Both the position numbers and the translations under genes were made by a program. A stretch of DNA of 40,198 nucleotides from Planctomycetota bacterium (GTDB lineage: Bacteria; Planctomycetota; PUPC01; JACPCR01): contig JAQBXN010000076.1 in NCBI GenBank assembly GCA_027625095.1, forward strand, positions 1-40,198. The letters run 5' to 3'. Shown here piece after piece: positions 1-7,803 of this stretch. The notes beneath the pieces are model-generated. The model ran no database searches. It was not told where the DNA came from and saw only the letters and a program-made list of their open reading frames with translations. Position 1 is the stretch's first letter, and each line of letters opens with the position of its first letter.

Positions 1-111
1 AGAGGCCTCGCGATCCCGAAACCTGTTCGGTGGACTGTTTACTATGGGATTGCCACTGCGATTCTCGTATTCGCAGGCGAGCAACAGGCTTTCATTTATT
101 TCCAGTTCTGA
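1..111 (+). CDS. MBOAT family O-acyltransferase, C-terminal end only
   Basis: The window opens inside a reading frame (frame 1) that ends at the TGA at 109-111. The 36 visible residues are a hydrophobic segment followed by GEQQAFIYFQF and stop. A final membrane helix ending in FIYFQF is characteristic of AlgI-type MBOAT acyltransferases, which move acetyl groups across the membrane onto polysaccharides. The next gene starts 9 bases downstream and encodes an AlgX/AlgJ-like SGNH protein, the usual partner, which supports the call. Only the last helix is visible, so the acyl donor and target polymer cannot be judged. Confidence 0.7.
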   Translation, partial: RGLAIPKPVRWTVYYGIATAILVFAGEQQAFIYFQF

Positions 112-119
112 GCTGTTTC

Positions 120-1199
120 ATGAAGGAATTTCTTCGAAACATTGGAGCATTCTGCTCGATTGCCTTGTTCGTCATACTCGTGTCCGGTCTGGTATTGCCG
201 CCCACCGCTTTTACGTTTCGAGTATGGGAGGCCGTCAGTGTCAAAAAGAAAGACCTCTTCAATGGCTCATTTTATCCAAATCAAATGGTGGAAATGGTGG
301 AAGAAGGAGATCTGGCTCATCACACAGAGTATGCGGTCAAGAAGAAGGTCATTTGGAAGACGGACATTCTCGGTTTTCGAAACGACAGATTTATATCTCA
401 CCCGGACATCATTCTTGTTGGAGACTCCAATTTGGCCGGCTCAGGAATGACTCAGGAAGCCATCCTGGTCAGTCGGCTGAGTGGTATGCTGGAAGGCACT
501 TCAGTTTACTCTGTCGCCCCGGCGGGGTTTTCGCACTTGACCCGGTTGCACCAGGATGGCCTGCTTGGAACGCCAAGGCTGGTCATCCAAGGCAGAGCAG
601 AATTTTATATTGGAAGGTCTGCTCCTCCCAGGCCTGCTGAACAAGACCCTCCTTCCGAGCTTGGTGAACCAGGCCCTGCCACTTCGGTGTCACTAGACCC
701 CTTCTCTCAATTTCTTGCTGTTCAGAGGGACAAGCTTTCAAAATTGCTCTGTTTTAGATACTTGAAGGCCAGGGCGAAATCCTCTCATGGTTGGGGAATC
801 CAGTCGGAAGTTGACCGTAGGATGTTTTTTGTAAAGGGGAAGGAGTCAGTAATCGCACCGGAACCTGAACTGATAGAAAGATGCGCGGATTCCATTGAAT
901 CTTCCCAAAGATATTGCCGCTCCATTGGCAGCGAATTCATATTCTTTCCAATCCCCAACAAGGAGACCGTTTACTTTGAATTGGCCGGGTTGAAGGAACA
1001 GCCGCCGTTCTTGAGCAGACTGGTGGAAAGGCTTAAGGAGAGGGGCATTCATTGCGTGGATACCATCCGTCTTTTCAACGAGTTAAAGCGGCGGGAGGTT
1101 TGGCTCTACCACTTCGACGATACCCACTGGAATGGCAATGCAACCGAGGCGGTCGCGAAGGAACTTATCGGGACAATGGAACGTATCGGGTTCAAGTAG
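120..1199 (+). CDS. AlgX/AlgJ-like SGNH (DHHW-type) acetyltransferase component
   Basis: The protein has 359 residues from the ATG at 120. An upstream in-frame start at 30 would run into the MBOAT gene and is rejected. The N-terminus (residues about 8-27) is one hydrophobic helix, so the protein is probably anchored in the inner membrane with its domain outside. Residues 101-104 read GDSN, the SGNH block I with the nucleophile serine at 103. Near the C-terminus DDTHWN supplies the Asp-x-x-His pair (D333, H336) followed by the WN seen in AlgJ/AlgX/DHHW proteins. In that family the Ser-His-Asp triad transfers acetyl groups to an exopolysaccharide, supplied by the MBOAT partner encoded 9 bases upstream. 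The two genes are almost certainly co-transcribed. The polymer is unknown. Family call is firm; exact role is inference. Confidence 0.75.
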   Translation: MKEFLRNIGAFCSIALFVILVSGLVLPPTAFTFRVWEAVSVKKKDLFNGSFYPNQMVEMVEEGDLAHHTEYAVKKKVIWKTDILGFRNDRFISHPDIILVGDSNLAGSGMTQEAILVSRLSGMLEGTSVYSVAPAGFSHLTRLHQDGLLGTPRLVIQGRAEFYIGRSAPPRPAEQDPPSELGEPGPATSVSLDPFSQFLAVQRDKLSKLLCFRYLKARAKSSHGWGIQSEVDRRMFFVKGKESVIAPEPELIERCADSIESSQRYCRSIGSEFIFFPIPNKETVYFELAGLKEQPPFLSRLVERLKERGIHCVDTIRLFNELKRREVWLYHFDDTHWNGNATEAVAKELIGTMERIGFK

Positions 1200-1430
1200 G
1201 TCGCCGGTTAAGACTTCTTAACGACGGACAAACCCTGGTAAAGGAAAGAACATTCCAATCAGCAGATGCCATGCAGCGAAGTGATCCCATCCTTCTGCGG
1301 TTTGGGTCACTTCATGGGATACCGGTTGCCCTCCAGGCCCAGAAAAAGCCTGAAAGGGCCGGTTCTGTTGCTTTAGCAGATCCCATTTGCTAGCATCCCC
1401 GACCAGCTTAGAAGAGACGAAATTCGAGAG

Positions 1431-1457
1431 CCACAGGCGAAAGCTTGTGGTTTCTTT
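1431..1457 (+). promoter_or_regulatory. Terminator-like hairpin in the carB leader
   Basis: CCACAGGC (1431-1438) and GCTTGTGG (1443-1450) pair over 8 positions, one of them G-T, around a GAAA tetraloop. The T-rich stretch TTTCTTT follows. This has the form of an intrinsic terminator and lies about 24 bases before the chosen carB start codon. It could end the transcript of the upstream acetylation genes or act as an attenuator of carB. No leader peptide or known pyrimidine-binding motif was recognised. Confidence 0.45.
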
Positions 1458-1480
1458 ATGCCCGCAAAAGGACAGGGAAA

Positions 1481-4400
1481 GTGCCCAGGCGCGACGATAT
1501 CAAGAAGATTCTGCTCATCGGTTCCGGCCCGATTGTCATAGGCCAGGCGTGTGAATTTGATTATTCCGGGACGCAGGCGTGCAAAGCGTTGCGGGAAGAG
1601 GGATACAAGGTCGTCCTCCTCAATTCCAATCCGGCCACCATCATGACTGATCCGGACACCGCGGACGTGATCTATCTTGAGCCGGTGACGGCGCTCTCTG
1701 TCGACAAAATATGCGAGCGGGAGCGCCCGGACGCGCTGCTGCCGACCCTCGGCGGGCAGACCGGACTAAATGTGGCCATGGAATGCGCGGAGCAGGGCAT
1801 TCTCGATAAGTGGGGCGTTATCATGCTGGGCGCGACCAGGGAGGCCATTCATAAAGCGGAAGATCGGCAGGCGTTCAAGGACGCGATGAACAATATCGGG
1901 CTTGGAGTCCCGCTGAGCGGCATTGCTCACAATATCGAGGAGGCCCACGCAGTGCTCGAGGTGGTGGGGCTGCCATGCATCATCCGTCCGGCATATACGC
2001 TTGGTGGCACCGGGTCTGGCATTGCTTTCAATCATGAAGAGTTCAATCAGATTGTGGCGTATGGCATTGAATGCAGCCGCGTCAGCGAAGTCCTCATTGA
2101 GCAATCGGTAATCGGCTGGAAGGAATACGAAATGGAGGTGATGCGCGACTGCAAAGACAACGTGGTCATCATCTGTTCCATTGAGAATTTTGATGCGATG
2201 GGCGTCCATACCGGCGATAGCATTACGGTGGCTCCTGCGCAGACGCTGACCGATAAGGAATATCAGCGCATGCGAGACGCCAGCATAGCGGTAATGCGTG
2301 AGATTGGCGTCGAGACGGGCGGCTCAAATATTCAATTCGCGATCAATCCTGAAGACGGTGAGATGATCGTGATCGAGATGAATCCGCGTGTGAGCCGAAG
2401 CTCGGCCCTTGCCTCCAAAGCGACCGGTTTCCCGATCGCCAAATTCGCGGCCAAGCTCGCCGTCGGGTACACCCTGGACGAAATCCCCAACGACATCACA
2501 CAGGAAACCCCGGCCAGTTTTGAGCCGACCATCGATTACTGCGTGGTGAAAATCCCACGATTCACCTTCGAGAAATTCCCGGGCGCCGATGAAATGCTCA
2601 CCTCGCAGATGAAATCTGTCGGCGAGACGATGGCCATCGGCCGCACCTTCAAAGAATCGCTGCAGAAGGCGATTCGCGGCCTGGAAATCGGACGCTTCGG
2701 GCTCGGCCTGGACCGTAAGGACAAGGCTTCGCACGGCGACTTGCCGGATATCGAGAGTATCCGGCAAAAGCTCATCACGCCGAACGCGAACAGGATCTTT
2801 TATATCCGCTACGCATTCCTGGCAGGTATGGGCCTGGATGAGGTTTTCGAGCTCTCAAGAATAGATCCATGGTTCTTGGAGAACATGAAGGAGATCATCG
2901 ATTTTGAAGAGACGCTGAGAGAAACGGTCAAGCTGGAAGATGTGCCCCGAGAAGTTCTCCTGGAAGCCAAACGGCTTGGGTATGGGGACGAACAGCTCGC
3001 GCACCTCTGGCAGACCAAGGGCTCTGCAGTGCGCGCTCATCGCAAGGCGAATGGCGTCACGCCTTCCTACAAGCTGGTCGATACCTGTGCGGCGGAATTT
3101 GAGGCTTATACCCCCTATTACTATTCCACCTACGATAACTTCGTCAGCAATTTTCCTGCGGAAGAACAGGATGAGGCACGGGTCTCGGCTCGAAAGAAAA
3201 TCATGATCCTCGGCGGCGGGCCCAACCGTATCGGGCAGGGCATCGAATTTGACTATTGCTGCTGCCATGCTTCCTTCGCTCTCAAAGAGGTCGGGCTGGA
3301 ATCCATCATGGTCAATTCCAACCCCGAGACGGTGAGCACCGATTACGACACCTCCGATCAACTCTTTTTTGAACCGGTTACGGTCGAAGACGTTTTGAAC
3401 ATTTATGACCGTCTGCAGCCGGATGGAGTGATCGTGCAATACGGTGGGCAGACCCCGCTGAATCTGTCCGCCGATCTGGAAGAAGCCGGGGTTGTAGTCA
3501 TCGGTACTTCGCCGGACAGCATCGGTCTTGCCTCAGATCGGGATCGCTTCCGAAGCCTGTTACAGAAGCTTGGTCTCCAGCAACCTCGCAACGGCATCGC
3601 GGTAGACAAAAAGAGTGCGCTCGCTGTGGCGAGTGAAATTGGATACCCCGCGGTGGTGCGGCCTTCGTTTGTGCTCGGCGGGCGGGCGATGGAGATCGTC
3701 TACACTGACAGCGAACTTGAGAAATATATTGACTTCGCAGTGGATGCATCGCCGGAGAGGCCGATTCTGATCGACAAGTTTCTCGAAAGTGCCATCGAAG
3801 TTGACGTCGATGCCGTCTCGGACGGTGAGCAGGTGCTTATTGCGGGCATCCTGGAACACATCGAAGAGGCCGGTATTCATTCCGGCGACAGCGCGTGCGT
3901 TCTCCCCCCGTTCAGTCTGAGTGATGCAGTCGTCGAGACCATTCGTAATCAGACCAAGGCTCTCGCCCTCGCGCTGAACGTGATTGGTCTGATGAACGTG
4001 CAGTTCGCGATTCAGGACACGAACGTTTTTATCATCGAAGTAAACCCACGGGCCTCCCGCACCGTCCCTTTTGTCAGCAAGGCCACCGGCGTACCCTGGG
4101 CCAAGGTAGCCGCCAAGGTCATGCTCGGTCACAGCCTGAAAGAGCAGGGAGTCAGGGAGGTCGAGATCCCTTACCAGGCGGTCAAGGAATCAGTTTTCCC
4201 ATTCAACAAATTTCCGGGTGCGGAAGTAATCCTCGGCCCTGAGATGCGATCTACCGGTGAAGTCATGGGTATCGATCAGGATCTGGGGATGGCCTTCGCC
4301 AAAGCTCAGGTAGCTGCAGGACAGGAGGTGCCGCAGAAGGGCAAGGTTTTCATCAGTGTGCGCGATTCGGACAAACGGCACATCGTTTTCGTCGCCAAAA

Positions 4401-4744
4401 AGCTGGTGGACCTCGGTTTCGAACTCGTGGCCACCAGCGGCACACACAAGGTTCTCACACGAAACGGCCTCAAGGTCACCAAGGTTTACAAGATCCAGGA
4501 GGGCCGGCCGAATGTCCTCGACCTCATGAAGAACCGCGAGATCCGACTGGTCATCAACACCCCATCCCGGCGAAATGCGGCTGCAGCTGAGGCTGAGCTT
4601 CGTGGTTTCGCCGTCATGAATCATATCCCCCTCTGCACGACCCTGTTCGGCGCTCAGGCGATGGTGAATGCCATCCAATCGGTGAAGGAGCGGGGCTACA
4701 GTGTGACCAGCTTAGGGGAATATCACGCCCAGCGTGGCGTGTGA
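1481..4744 (+). CDS. carB: Carbamoyl-phosphate synthase large subunit
   Basis: This is the large subunit of carbamoyl-phosphate synthase, which makes carbamoyl phosphate from bicarbonate, ATP and glutamine-derived ammonia for pyrimidine and arginine synthesis in the cytoplasm. The protein has 1087 residues from the GTG at 1481 (E. coli CarB has 1073). The GTG is preferred because AGGGA lies just upstream and the protein then begins with a short PRRDDIKKILLIGSGPI stretch, as in the family. The two homologous halves are clear: IGSGPIVIGQACEFDYSGTQ in the first and LGGGPNRIGQGIEFDYCC in the second, each followed by an ATP-grasp region ending in MNPRVSRSSALASKATGFP and VNPRASRTVPFVSKATGVP. The last 140 residues form the MGS-like allosteric domain. 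No carA is visible in the window. The gene looks intact. Confidence 0.97.
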   Translation: MPRRDDIKKILLIGSGPIVIGQACEFDYSGTQACKALREEGYKVVLLNSNPATIMTDPDTADVIYLEPVTALSVDKICERERPDALLPTLGGQTGLNVAMECAEQGILDKWGVIMLGATREAIHKAEDRQAFKDAMNNIGLGVPLSGIAHNIEEAHAVLEVVGLPCIIRPAYTLGGTGSGIAFNHEEFNQIVAYGIECSRVSEVLIEQSVIGWKEYEMEVMRDCKDNVVIICSIENFDAMGVHTGDSITVAPAQTLTDKEYQRMRDASIAVMREIGVETGGSNIQFAINPEDGEMIVIEMNPRVSRSSALASKATGFPIAKFAAKLAVGYTLDEIPNDITQETPASFEPTIDYCVVKIPRFTFEKFPGADEMLTSQMKSVGETMAIGRTFKESLQKAIRGLEIGRFGLGLDRKDKASHGDLPDIESIRQKLITPNANRIFYIRYAFLAGMGLDEVFELSRIDPWFLENMKEIIDFEETLRETVKLEDVPREVLLEAKRLGYGDEQLAHLWQTKGSAVRAHRKANGVTPSYKLVDTCAAEFEAYTPYYYSTYDNFVSNFPAEEQDEARVSARKKIMILGGGPNRIGQGIEFDYCCCHASFALKEVGLESIMVNSNPETVSTDYDTSDQLFFEPVTVEDVLNIYDRLQPDGVIVQYGGQTPLNLSADLEEAGVVVIGTSPDSIGLASDRDRFRSLLQKLGLQQPRNGIAVDKKSALAVASEIGYPAVVRPSFVLGGRAMEIVYTDSELEKYIDFAVDASPERPILIDKFLESAIEVDVDAVSDGEQVLIAGILEHIEEAGIHSGDSACVLPPFSLSDAVVETIRNQTKALALALNVIGLMNVQFAIQDTNVFIIEVNPRASRTVPFVSKATGVPWAKVAAKVMLGHSLKEQGVREVEIPYQAVKESVFPFNKFPGAEVILGPEMRSTGEVMGIDQDLGMAFAKAQVAAGQEVPQKGKVFISVRDSDKRHIVFVAKKLVDLGFELVATSGTHKVLTRNGLKVTKVYKIQEGRPNVLDLMKNREIRLVINTPSRRNAAAAEAELRGFAVMNHIPLCTTLFGAQAMVNAIQSVKERGYSVTSLGEYHAQRGV

Positions 4745-4753
4745 TTTCCCATA

Positions 4754-4805
4754 GGCTGGCTGCCTTCGCCGCAACCAAATGTAATAAATTCTTAGACAGC
4801 CAGCC
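4754..4805. repeat. 9-bp inverted repeat after carB
   Basis: GGCTGGCTG (4754-4762) is repeated inverted as CAGCCAGCC (4797-4805) around 34 bases. It lies just past the carB stop and before the end of the converging gene on the other strand. The loop is long and no T-run follows, so a role as terminator is doubtful. Confidence 0.35.
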
Positions 4806-4882
4806 GGCAGTTCCCTGCTACGAGATGCCGCGCGGAACGCGCAGAACTTTTCCGAGTAAATCCCAACTCCGAATCACGGGCC

Positions 4883-5650
4883 TCAAGCAAAGAGGTCCAG
4901 AATCCCGCCCGAAAATCCGAATTGAGCACTCAATCGCGTGGCAAGGTCGTTCGCCCGGGAAAGTTCAGAGTCTGCGAATTTGTTCGATTCAGAAATCTGG
5001 CTGGGCAGCGGTGCCCTGGTCTCAGAGGCCCTTGCTGGTGCGCGGGGCTCGGCAGGTCTCTCGTCGCCAAGAATATCGAAGGAGTTATTGCCGACTCCGA
5101 TCCCTAAACCGGGGAAAACTCCACCCACGCCTGAACTCCCCGGGGCCTTGTAGTTCGAGCCACCCAATCCTGTACCTTGCAAGAATGAGTTTCCGCTCCC
5201 GCCGCCGGCGAAGGGGCTGGAAGAGCGGGATGAACTGAACGGTGTCCGGCTGCTTCCGCCTCCAACCCGGGACGGACGCGTAAAGAACGGGTTGTCCAAT
5301 GCTGACAGATTGGGGGGCGTGGGTGGCGGGCCGTCATCTTCGGCACTGTCCTCTCCGCCTCCGCCTTCCTGAGCGCCTTCCTGAGCCGTTTCGCTGTCGT
5401 TGTTTACGCTCGTATTCTCCGAATTCGATTGCTTGCTCCCGTCTTCAGAAACCGTCGTCTGTTGCTGATCCTGTGATTGGACCGAAGTAAAGACTAGCTG
5501 TCGTTCAAGCTTCTTGTTGGACAGGTCGACAACAACAATATCATCTCCATCTGAAGATTCGTCGGAACCTTCGAATCCGGAATCAAGAGGGATTGCAGCT
5601 CCCGGTAATTTAAATGAGGGGCCAGGGCCGAGCGTGGAAATACCAGCCAT
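4883..5650 (-). CDS. Low-complexity acidic/Ser-Gly-rich protein of unknown function
   Basis: The protein has 255 residues from the ATG at 5650. This start is chosen over an in-frame one at 5794 because AAGGAGA lies at good spacing upstream of 5650. I do not recognise a family. Residues about 25-110 are acidic and polar (Asp, Glu, Ser, Gln, Asn), about 105-185 are rich in Pro, Gly, Ser and Phe with RPSR, SSSRSSSPF and GGGSG stretches, and the last 50 residues are less biased and could form an amphipathic helix ending in FGFSGGILDLFA. No signal peptide or membrane segment is visible. The composition suggests a largely disordered protein with short ordered ends. A function cannot be assigned. 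The gene is convergent with carB. The strong ribosome binding site and 255 open codons support a real gene. Confidence 0.6.
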   Translation of the reverse strand: MAGISTLGPGPSFKLPGAAIPLDSGFEGSDESSDGDDIVVVDLSNKKLERQLVFTSVQSQDQQQTTVSEDGSKQSNSENTSVNNDSETAQEGAQEGGGGEDSAEDDGPPPTPPNLSALDNPFFTRPSRVGGGSSRTPFSSSRSSSPFAGGGSGNSFLQGTGLGGSNYKAPGSSGVGGVFPGLGIGVGNNSFDILGDERPAEPRAPARASETRAPLPSQISESNKFADSELSRANDLATRLSAQFGFSGGILDLFA

Positions 5651-5666
5651 TGAGAAAGTCTCCTTT

Positions 5667-5903
5667 TCAGTTGGGCAATGCGCGCAAGAGCACAGCGGAT
5701 AAGGGCATGCCGTGGGCGCTATCCTGTCCAAAACTAAACTGTGTGTTGGCTGCCACGCTGGGAAGTTCGCCGTGAGGTTTACCGTGGCTGGCAATTACCG
5801 AAGAGCCGTCGGGCGCGGCAAGATAATCACCTTTCGGATTATCGAAGGGTGCGGCCAGAACTTTAGCGTTTTCGGTTGTTTTGTGGCGGGTCACCGCCCG
5901 CAC
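5667..5903 (-). CDS. Possible small protein upstream of the low-complexity gene
   Basis: An open frame of 78 codons from a GTG at 5903 ends 16 bases before the ATG of the low-complexity gene on the same strand, so the two could be read together. The peptide is soluble, with PFDNPKGDYLAAPDGSSVIA and ending ALLRALPN-like. Codon choice resembles that of neighbouring genes. No ribosome binding site is evident, there is no recognised family, and the true start may lie elsewhere. It could also be a decayed gene fragment. Confidence 0.25.
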   Translation of the reverse strand: MRAVTRHKTTENAKVLAAPFDNPKGDYLAAPDGSSVIASHGKPHGELPSVAANTQFSFGQDSAHGMPLSAVLLRALPN

Positions 5904-6421
5904 ATACCCGCTTGGGATGTGGGACAGGAGCGGGGGCTACTGCACGGACAAGTAGTGTGGACCTTTGAGCGTCATATGAATTTAACCAGAGATGGGTTTG
6001 GGAGCGCTGCCATTTTAGGTATTGAGCCTCCAAAGACTTTGTTGGGTGCGCAAACTGTTTGCGGGGTCGAGAATCCATGAATCGCTCTTCTTGCCCCGAA
6101 GGAGCAAGGAATGAAGAATTCAGACCCCTGCCGCCCGCGCGGAGAGGGTACAAAGTGAGACTCTACTCTCGGCCAGTACAAAAGTTGCCCAATTGCCCCA
6201 AGATGTCTCTTCATGAGACGCAGAGACCTCCTGCGTCACCTCATTACGGTCGTCAATTTGTGTGAAAGGCAGGAGACCATTCCATCTGGAGCAATCCTGC
6301 GAAAGGACGTCGAACGGCTATTCTCAGGCACATAAGAATCAAGGATTTCACAGCCATCAGAATCTGCCAGCAATGGGAAATCCCTGCTCCTTGACTGCTG
6401 CAAGAAACGCGCAGTCGGTGG
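5904..6421. other. Gap without a convincing gene
   Basis: Several short frames are open on both strands but none has a ribosome binding site, a recognisable family motif or consistent coding character. No tRNA, strong hairpin or direct repeat was seen by eye. It may be decayed sequence or hold the promoter of the two minus-strand genes to its left. Confidence 0.4.
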
Positions 6422-7315
6422 TTACGGAATCAGTTTCGTTTTCCTCAGCCAATCTTCGCACACCTTCGGCCATGCTGCAGTTTCGCCTTGGCCAAGGCCG
6501 TAGCCGTGTCCTCCTGTTTCAAACAGAACCAGTTCGGTGGCAATGTTGTGTTTCTGGAGCGCTTCGTGATACATCTCGCTGTTCCGGTATTTCACTGCGC
6601 TATCGTCCTTTGAATGGAAAAGAAATGCGGGTGGCGTTTTTTCGTTGACCTGCAATTCGTTGGATAAGAGGTCGATGAGCTCCTGCGGGGCGTCCTGGCT
6701 GATCAGATTATTCCGAGAACCGGTATGGCCCACTGTCGCTTGAAAAGAGACAACGGGATATCCAAAAACGGAAAAGTCAGGGCGGGCCCCCTTTCTCTCG
6801 ATTGGGTCTTTCGATTCCTGGTCACCATCATCGAAATGAGTGGAAGCTGTCGATGCCAGATGGCCGCCCGCGGAAAAGCCGAGGATCCCGACTCTGTCCC
6901 TGGTAACATTCCACTTTGCCGAGTGTTGACGGACGATACGGATGGCGCGCTGGGCGTCCATCAGTGGGTAGGGATGCTGGTATGGAACACATCGATTCTT
7001 AAGCACGAACGCGGCAACTCCGAGCGAGTTCAACCATTCGCCGACTCTCAGGCCCTCATGATCTATGGCCAGACCTGAGTAGCCTCCACCCGGGCAGATC
7101 ACCACGGCAGTGCCGTTTGCCGTTTCCTTTGAAGGCAGCATCACAAACAGCCTCGGTTCGTGAATGTTCGAGATGAAATAGCAGCCCTCAGACCGAATCG
7201 TTTCCGGCCCTCTTTCGGCTATCGCACCCGGGATTTTCTCCGGCCAGAGCGGCAGGGATTCGAGGCTGGCGAGTTCTGTTCCGACTTTCTGGGCGTTAGT
7301 TTCTGCGTTAGTCAT
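6422..7315 (-). CDS. Alpha/beta hydrolase, BD-FAE/acetyl-esterase type
   Basis: The protein has 297 residues from the ATG at 7315. In-frame starts further upstream (ATG at 7420) would add an N-terminus without family character and remain possible. It belongs to the alpha/beta hydrolases near bacterial BD-FAE and acetyl-xylan esterase proteins. It has the PLWPEKIPGA entry motif (residues 22-31), an oxyanion-loop CPGGGYSGLA (74-83), the nucleophile elbow GFSAGG with Ser148, the acid in HSKDDSAV (probably D238) and the final His270 in GGHGYG. Such enzymes remove acetyl or other ester groups from plant or algal polysaccharides or their fragments. No signal peptide is clear with the chosen start, which would place it in the cytoplasm. 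The nearest genes are not esterase partners, so its substrate is open. Confidence 0.85.
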   Translation of the reverse strand: MTNAETNAQKVGTELASLESLPLWPEKIPGAIAERGPETIRSEGCYFISNIHEPRLFVMLPSKETANGTAVVICPGGGYSGLAIDHEGLRVGEWLNSLGVAAFVLKNRCVPYQHPYPLMDAQRAIRIVRQHSAKWNVTRDRVGILGFSAGGHLASTASTHFDDGDQESKDPIERKGARPDFSVFGYPVVSFQATVGHTGSRNNLISQDAPQELIDLLSNELQVNEKTPPAFLFHSKDDSAVKYRNSEMYHEALQKHNIATELVLFETGGHGYGLGQGETAAWPKVCEDWLRKTKLIP

Positions 7316-7445
7316 GAAGGGCCGAATGGTGAGACTGGGGAGCAGGAATTGCCTGTGACTTATTGACAGACCGATCTGGGCAATCCAAAAGCGTGAACAT
7401 ATCTCAATCTGCATTTCCATGAAACTAACGGGCTCCAAGCTTGAT

Positions 7446-7601
7446 GTAAATATTCAGTGAACCCGTTGGAGAGCCGCAACCACTTTGCTGAAGCATGTTT
7501 ATAGTGGGCGAGTCATCGCCTTCTTGGGGCGAGAATCGCCCCGAAGCGCCTTGACTGGCGCTCTACGAACAATTGCCCCAACGGGTTCACTGAATATTTA
7601 C
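7446..7601. repeat. Inverted-repeat element with three internal hairpins
   Basis: A perfect 24-bp inverted repeat bounds a 156-bp element: the left arm is 7446-7469 and contains TTCAGTGAACCCGTTGG, the right arm is 7578-7601. Inside are three hairpins: GGCGA/TCGCC (7507-7511 with 7516-7520), GGGGCGA/TCGCCCC (7526-7532 with 7536-7542) and AGCGCC/GGCGCT (7545-7550 with 7557-7562). It contains no coding sequence. It lies between the divergent esterase and transporter genes. It resembles a small non-autonomous mobile element or structured repeat; no target-site duplication was recognised. Confidence 0.7.
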
Positions 7602-7803
7602 GCTCCTCCTCTGAAAGGGACGTTTCGTCAGGATCTCTTCGGCTGAGCAGGACGTTTCACCTGGTGTTTACTGACCTCAAGGAACAGTCTTACCGATTAG
7701 AAGTAGACTCAGAGTCGCCTATATTGGCGATTACCATCGGTTTGATGTGGGTTGCTCAAAAGCTACCGAATTGTCCGGTCGGCAAGGAAAGGGGTGAATT
7801 CGA

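Noticed and set aside
2855..3439. Minus-strand frame of 194 codons inside carB
   Set aside because: Antisense to a highly conserved gene and without any recognisable feature.
5863..6214. Two overlapping minus-strand frames of 80-96 codons in the gap left of the esterase
   Set aside because: No ribosome binding site, no family motif, odd residue composition; not distinguishable from random open frames.
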